Positions 52,244 to 57,516 of a DNA stretch of 57,516 bases are shown piece by piece. Numbering within the stretch: the stretch's first letter is position 1; every line of letters begins with the position of its first letter. The notes under the pieces are model-generated. The model saw nothing but the letters and a program-made list of their open reading frames with translations, searched no databases and was not told the DNA's origin. A program made the position numbers and the translations under genes. Source of the DNA: CAUYUA01 sp963575675 (GTDB lineage Bacteria > Pseudomonadota > Alphaproteobacteria > Azospirillales > Azospirillaceae); the NCBI GenBank assembly GCA_963575675.1, contig CAUYUA010000088.1, positions 1-57,516 on the forward strand. Reading direction: 5' to 3'.

Positions 52244-53074
52244 TCAAGACGCCGCCACAACACGATTTCGACCGGCATGTTTCGCCGCCGAAAGCGCCAA
52301 GTCCGCTCGCCGCAGAGTTTCTTCAATTCGACCATCGGAAGGCGACACCTCCGCCACACCGATGCTGACGGTAAAGAAACGAACGCCGTCCGGCACGGCC
52401 AATTCAACCTTTGATATCCGATGACGCAACCGCTCGGCCAGTTCCAAAGCGCCGTTTTGGTCGGTTTCCGGCACAGTCAGCGCAAATTCTTCACCGCCAA
52501 TTCGACCAAGCACATCGCATGTTCGCACTGTTTCGCGACACACACGCGTAAGACGTCGCAACGCCTCATCGCCAACCACATGGCCGTAATCATCATTTAT
52601 GGTGCGAAAGTGATCGACATCCATCACGATAACCGAGCAAACTCGTTGATAGCGTCGCGCACGATCGAACTCTGCGGCGGATGCGCTAAGAAAATGCCGC
52701 CGATTGAAGACCCCGGTCAGATAATCGGTGATTGCCAACCGACGAATTTCGGCGTCATAGTTATTCAATCGGTCCTCAAAGCGATTGGCGTCGGAAAGTA
52801 AGCGGCCCATTGCCATGACGCCGGTGAGCGTCAATGCCGAGATCACCAACGCCGTGATCGCCATTGGCAGATCGGTCCACGAGAGGTCGTCGTTGACCAG
52901 CCACTGATAAAGCGGGTAGGCGCGCCGTTCGACCATAAAGACCATAGCTAAAACAAAGCACGCCCAACCAGAGCGATGTCGTCCGGCGCGACGCAAAAAG
53001 ATTGCCGCAAGCCCCGCCGCCGCCAATTGCAATAGCAAGGAGCCGAGCAAAATAAGCACCGACAGCATTGGCAT
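52244..53074 (-). CDS. Membrane diguanylate cyclase (GGDEF)
   Basis: Makes the second messenger cyclic di-GMP. The chosen start, ATG 53074, has AAGGG nine bases upstream and gives 276 aa. Three hydrophobic segments lie in the first 95 residues (MLSVLILLGSLLLQLAAAGL and others), then a GGDEF domain with LTGVFNRRHFL, the active motif GGEEF and, five residues before it, the RxxD inhibitory site (RTCD). ATG 53137 and a frame open to 53383 are alternatives without a ribosome site. It is upstream of yraN. Confidence 0.92.
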   Translation of the reverse strand: MPMLSVLILLGSLLLQLAAAGLAAIFLRRAGRHRSGWACFVLAMVFMVERRAYPLYQWLVNDDLSWTDLPMAITALVISALTLTGVMAMGRLLSDANRFEDRLNNYDAEIRRLAITDYLTGVFNRRHFLSASAAEFDRARRYQRVCSVIVMDVDHFRTINDDYGHVVGDEALRRLTRVCRETVRTCDVLGRIGGEEFALTVPETDQNGALELAERLRHRISKVELAVPDGVRFFTVSIGVAEVSPSDGRIEETLRRADLALSAAKHAGRNRVVAAS

Positions 53075-53199
53075 TGTGTCTTGCCCTTTATCTTGCCCTT
53101 GAATTGACGTAAGCGCCTTGAGCGCGAAGAGCATCATAACGGAACTGGAGAAGCACCTCAAGATCAGATTGAAGAAACGATTTGGAAGGATCGTATTAT

Positions 53200-53255
53200 A
53201 AAAAATTAGACGGGTCCAGTGACTGTGTTCCCAGTCGCCGGACCCTTGTAATATA
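53200..53255. repeat. Short palindromic dispersed repeat, copy
   Basis: TATAAAAAATTAGACGGGTC, then CAGTGACTGTGTTCCCAGTC and GCCGGACCCTTG before TAATATA. The GGGTCC...GGACCC arms pair. It lies between the 3' end of nrdJ and the start of the GGDEF gene. Confidence 0.8.
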
Positions 53256-53295
53256 GAGCGCACATGGACGCTCACAACATAACGCCGTCTAAATC

Positions 53296-56200
53296 CTACG
53301 AACACCCCGTCGTGGCGCCGCAAGACACACATTTCAAACAGGTTCCACTCCGCACCAAAGTGAATTGACCGCATTCGCCACACGCATCGCCTTCATAGCC
53401 TCTGGCGCGAGCTTCGCGAATTTGATCAATCCTCCCGACGCCGCCGAACGGAGGTTCGCGCATCGGGCTGAAAACACGCGCCGCAGCAACGCCAGAAGAC
53501 GTCGGCATAGACGCGGCGCCAAGAGAACGCCCGCCTCCTCCATCGGCGTCACTCGAACCATTGGGCGTCATCATCAAACGCGGCATGCCCCCCCCCCCGG
53601 CAACACGCGCAAATTAGAACGCACATACCCCTTGCTGGTGACGCGCTTCACCGCATCATCCAAACTGTTGGGTTCTTGTTGCGGCAATTCGCCTTGAGCC
53701 TCGCCCAAACCAATGGTGGTGGGAAACAAATCATCCGGCGTAGCATGAGCCAAGTCCGTGCGGCCAAGATAAGAAATCGCCAACTCGCGGAAAATATAGT
53801 CAATCACCGAAGTCGCCATTTTTATGGCGTCATTGCCCTGCACCATTCCCGACGGCTCAAAACGCGTAAAGGTGAAGGCTTCCACAAACTCTTCCAGAGG
53901 CACCCCATATTGCAGGCCAATCGAGATCGCAATCGCAAAATTATTCATCAAAGAACGGAACGCAGCGCCCTCTTTGTGCATATCAATGAAAATTTCTCCC
54001 AAACGCCCATCTTCAAACTCTCCGGTGCGCAGATAGACTTTATGACCGCCAACGATCGCCTTTTGCGTGTACCCCTTGCGCCGATGAGGAAGCTTGTTGC
54101 GTCCGACCGGCATCACCCGCTCAATGACCCGCTCAATGATCCGCTCGGCAACCAAAGGCGCGCGCGCCGCCGCCGGAGCCTCAAGCAAACGCTCGATCAG
54201 ACTCGGCTCGTTGCTTTCTTCTGCGTCGTCGAACGCCGAATCGTCGCCCAACACCGCCGCCGCCAACGGTTGGCTCAACTTCGAGCCATCGCGATATAAA
54301 GCATTAGCCTTCAAACCCAACCGCCACGACAACATATAAGCTTGCTTGCAGTCGTCAATCGAGGCGGCGTTGGACATGTTGATGGTTTTAGAGATTGCGC
54401 CGGAAATAAAAGGCTGAGCCGCCGCCATCATGCGGATATGGCTCTCGACGCTGAGGCTGCGCTTGCCGATGCGACCGCAAGGACTGGCGCAATCGAACAC
54501 CGACAAATGTTCGGGCTTCACATGCGGCGCGCCTTCCAAAGTCATGGCGCCGCAACAATAGGTGTTGGCGGCGTCGACATCCGCTTTGGAGAATCCCAAT
54601 CGACCCAAGAAATCAAATCCGGGCCGGCTCATTTCGTCTTCGTTGAAACCCAACACGTTCAAGCAAAACGCATCGCCCAAAGTCCAGCGATTGAAAACGA
54701 ATCGAATATCGAATGCGCTGTCGAGACCCGCCTCAATCGCTAGAATCTCACGAGAGGTGAACCCTTTTTCGATCAGCCGCGCATGGTTGACGCCAGGAGC
54801 GTCACGCAATGTTGCGTGCCCGACGGCGTAACGCTCCACATCTTGAATTTCGCGTGACGAATAGCCCAATCGCGACAACGCCTCCGGCGCCACGCGGTTG
54901 ATGATCTTGAAATACCCGCCGCCCGCCAATTTCTTGAACTTGACCAAGGCGAAATCGGGCTCCACGCCGGTGGTGTCGCAATCCATCACCAAACCGATGG
55001 TCCCTGTCGGCGCGATCACTGAAGCTTGCGCATTGCGGTATCCATGCCGCTCGCCCAACGCCAGAGCCCGATCCCAGGCGCGCCGAGCAGCATCCGCCAA
55101 ACCGACCACCGGACAATTGACGGCGTCCAACGGCGTCGGCCGCACGGTCAAACCTTCATAATCTCCCAAATTGACGGCGTTTGGCGGCGCTCCCGAAGCC
55201 CCCACGCCCCACGCCGCCCGTCGATGATTGCGGATCACGCGCAACATCACGTCGCGATTGGCGGCAAATCCAGAGAACGGCCCCATTTCCTCGGATATTT
55301 CCGCCGAGGTCGCATATGCGACTCCCGTCATCAATGCGGTGATCGCAGCGCACAACGCTCGACCTTCCGGGCTGTCGTATGGAAGCCCGGACGCCATCAG
55401 CAGGCCGCCGACATTGGCGTAGCCCAACCCTAACGCACGATACTCGTAAGAGAGCTGCGCAATTTGGCGTGAGGGAAATTGCGCCATCATCACCGAGATT
55501 TCCAGGACGATGGTCCACAACCGGCAAGCGTGTTCAAAGGCGGAAGCGTCAAAAACGCCGTTTTGATCACGAAACGCCATTAGATTCAGCGACGCCAAAT
55601 TACACGCCGAGTCATCCAAAAACATGAACTCGCTACAGGGGTTCGAGGCGTTGATTCGTCCGGAGGCCGGACAGGTGTGCCATTCATTGATGGTGGTGTC
55701 GAATTGCAATCCCGGATCAGCGCAAGACCACGCCGCATAGCTAATTTTGTCCCATAAATCGCGAGCGCGCACGGTTTTGGAGACGCCACGATCCGTGCGG
55801 CGAAGAAGAGACCAAGGCAGGTCTTCGCTTACAGCCTGCAAAAACTGATTTGAAACGCGCACCGAATTGTTGGCGTTCTGGCCGGAAACAGTGAGATAGG
55901 CCTCGGAGTCCCAATCAGTGTTGTATGTAACGAACGATAGGCCGGAAAATCCCTGTTTGGCCAACTGCAACACACGCTGAATGTAGTTTTCCGGAACCAA
56001 AGCGGCGCGCGCGCGCCGAATCGCCGTTCGCAAGACCTTGTTCCGACAAAGATCGAAGCGCTCTTCTTCTGTCTTCGGGGCGTTGTTTTGCTCCTGATCT
56101 TTACGGCATGCCGCGAAAATCGCATTAAGACAACGCTCGACCGTCTTCGACCCCACGACCAAAGCCGCAACTTTTTGCTCTTCGGTCACTTTCCAATCAA

Positions 56201-57080
56201 TAAACGCCTCAATGTCCGGGTGATCGATGTCCACCGCCACCATTTTTGCGGCTCGGCGCGTGGTTCCGCCCGACTTTATAGCTCCGGCGGCTCGGTCTCC
56301 GATCTTCAGGAAGCTCATTAACCCCGAAGAGCGGCCTCCCCCTGAAAGCTTTTCGCCTGCGCCGCGCAAGCGAGAGAAATTGGCGCCAGTGCCCGAGCCA
56401 TATTTAAACAGCCGCGCCTCACGCACCCACAAATCCATAATTCCACCTTCATTCACCAGATCATCTTGAACGCTCTGGATGAAACAGGCGTGCGGCTGAG
56501 GCCGCGCATAGGCCGAAGTCGACGCAAGAACCTCGCCGGTGAGGTAATCGACATAATAATGCCCTTGCGCCGGGCCATCAATCCCGTAAGCCCAATATAG
56601 CCCGGTGTTGAACCATTGAGGGCTATTCGGCGCCGCCATTTGACGACACAGCATCGCCCGAAGTTCATCATAAAACGCTCGCGCATCACCTTCGGAATCG
56701 AAATAGCCGCCTTGCCACCCCCACCATGTCCAAGTTCCGGCCATGCGGTCGAACACTTGCCGCGCGCTGGTTTCTCCGCCAGAGCGGTGTTCTGGGGGCA
56801 ATTCCGCCAGAGCGGTTTTATCCGCCTCGCGCCGCCACAGCCATGAAGGAGTTTTGTCGTCGGGAATCGCTCTGAGAACGGCGGGAACGCCTGCGCGACG
56901 CAGATATTTCTGAGCGAGAATATCTCCGGCGACTTGCGTCCACTGCGCAGGAACCTCGACATCCGCTTGCTGAAACACCATCGACCCGTCAGGATTTCGA
57001 ATCTCGCTGCTGGTTTTGCGAAAAACAACACCGGAGTATGCGTCTTGTCCTTCATTCGTAAACCGCCGCTGAATCCGCAT
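53296..57080 (-). CDS. nrdJ: B12-dependent ribonucleotide reductase NrdJ, interrupted by a frameshift at a G11 tract
   Basis: Class II reductase making deoxyribonucleotides with adenosylcobalamin. ATG 57080 has AGGGGA upstream. Active-site blocks are visible: NSPQWFNTGLYWAYG, FKYGSGTGANFS, NPCSEFMFLDDSACNLASLN and ASVIAPTGTIGLVMDCDTTG. The first frame ends at TGA 53574-53576, just after an 11-base G tract (C tract 53588-53598 on the plus strand). One frame over, translation continues with the expected C-terminus: GYEGDACGECGQFTLVRSGT, then CLKCVSCGATTGCS at 53296. These CxxC pairs probably form the metal/thiol tail that re-reduces the enzyme. Corrected length is about 1260 aa, normal for alphaproteobacteria. 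It may be a sequencing error, tract slippage or phase variation. Confidence 0.92.
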
Positions 57081-57329
57081 GACCAACCATCCCCTACCGC
57101 TAACAACGCCGACGTTCGATGCCAAAAATCCGCCCTGGTTTATCACACCACGTCGTCGAGAAGACAACAACACTTTGATGTTGACACGCTTTTAGACATC
57201 CAAATGTGGGAAAAAACCAACAGGACGCACAAGGCCGACCGTGATTGTGGGCTCAAGACGAGGCGACCGGCAAGAAGACTCTCCGTTGTTCCGAGGTCTT
57301 CGTTTGGCGCTGTTGCGACGGAAACACGC

Positions 57330-57434
57330 TTAAAAAATTAGACAGGTCGGGAACTGTGTTCCCAGTCGCTCGGGCCAAGGACGAAAGCCTCCCCCCTTAA
57401 TTCGCGAAGCGATTTTTCACTGGAATTGCCGGTT
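57330..57434. repeat. Palindromic dispersed repeat, reversed copy upstream of nrdJ
   Basis: AAAAAATTAGACAGGTCGGG, AACTGTGTTCCCAGTCGCTC, GGGCCAAGGACGAAAGCCTC, then CCCCCTTAATTCGCGAAGCG. Read in reverse it follows the same order as 18436-18525, but with the GGCCCGAGCGACTGGG variant of the middle. It lies in the 436-bp end region (57081-57516), which otherwise holds only AT-rich sequence and an A-rich end. Confidence 0.85.
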
Positions 57435-57516
57435 ATTTTTTGATTTATTTATTGATTTATGATTTGTTGATTTACGCCGTGATTCTTCCGTCGCCAAAAA
57501 AACGTCGCCCAAAAAA

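Overview
The window reads as chromosomal DNA of an alphaproteobacterium, most likely in or near the Rhodospirillales. This is inferred from the gene set, because there is no rRNA here to settle it. Supporting genes are RegB/RegA redox control, a class I lysyl-tRNA synthetase, a bacterial Tim44-like protein next to an MltA-type transglycosylase, an RNase E with a large insert in its S1 domain, hopanoid-type glycosyltransferase HpnI, and a B12-dependent ribonucleotide reductase. Base composition is moderate. No tRNA, rRNA or CRISPR array was seen.

Layout. 1-6 kb: glyA (cut by the window edge) and rpiB on the minus strand; a frameshifted CheY-like regulator, hpnI, tim44-like and a broken mltA on the plus strand. 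6-10.6 kb is a small accessory island: an unrecognised 298-aa protein, an HTH regulator / orphan ParA / coiled-coil trio, a family 2 glycosyltransferase and a 56-aa peptide gene with a strong ribosome site. 10.8-24 kb, all minus strand, is a cell-envelope block: chemoreceptor, TolC-like protein with a serine-rich repeat, glmS, glmU, lptA, lptC, kdsD, cobD, an ankyrin protein and a hemerythrin. 25-34 kb: rne, regB, regA, lysK, then glnK facing back. 34.3-35.6 kb is a mobile patch: a 119-bp MITE and an IS630 element side by side. 35.7-41 kb: ubiH-like, an Rrf2 regulator, sufB, sufC, then pyrF on the other strand. 41-48 kb, minus strand: class I fumarase, YgiQ radical SAM protein, a large exported protein and a small membrane protein. 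48-51 kb: aroK, aroB, tatD. 51-57 kb, minus strand: a small exported protein, yraN, a GGDEF protein and nrdJ.

How the genes work together. glmS and glmU make UDP-GlcNAc for peptidoglycan and LPS; kdsD, lptC and lptA make the Kdo precursor and move LPS outward; the rpiB-glyA pair serves pentose and one-carbon metabolism; aroK and aroB are consecutive users of the shikimate route. cobD (corrin ring finishing) and nrdJ (adenosylcobalamin-dependent) fit a B12-dependent deoxynucleotide supply. The Rrf2 regulator precedes sufB-sufC as its probable controller.

The most striking feature lies between the genes. A dispersed palindromic repeat family, built around a shared core (GGTCC, ACTGTGTTCC, GGTCG/AGTCGC and a poly-G/CTTTCG hairpin), has about ten or more copies in gene-end positions. 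A second family with IS5/IS427-like ends gives one complete MITE and several single ends, one of which encodes the C-terminus of HpnI. A roughly 96-bp repeat occurs twice. Short in-frame tandem duplications occur inside aroB, yraN, ygiQ, nrdJ, rne and tolC. Several reading frames are broken at or near short repeats (nrdJ at a G11 tract, the response regulator, mltA). Whether these are real slippage mutations or sequencing errors cannot be told from the sequence alone.
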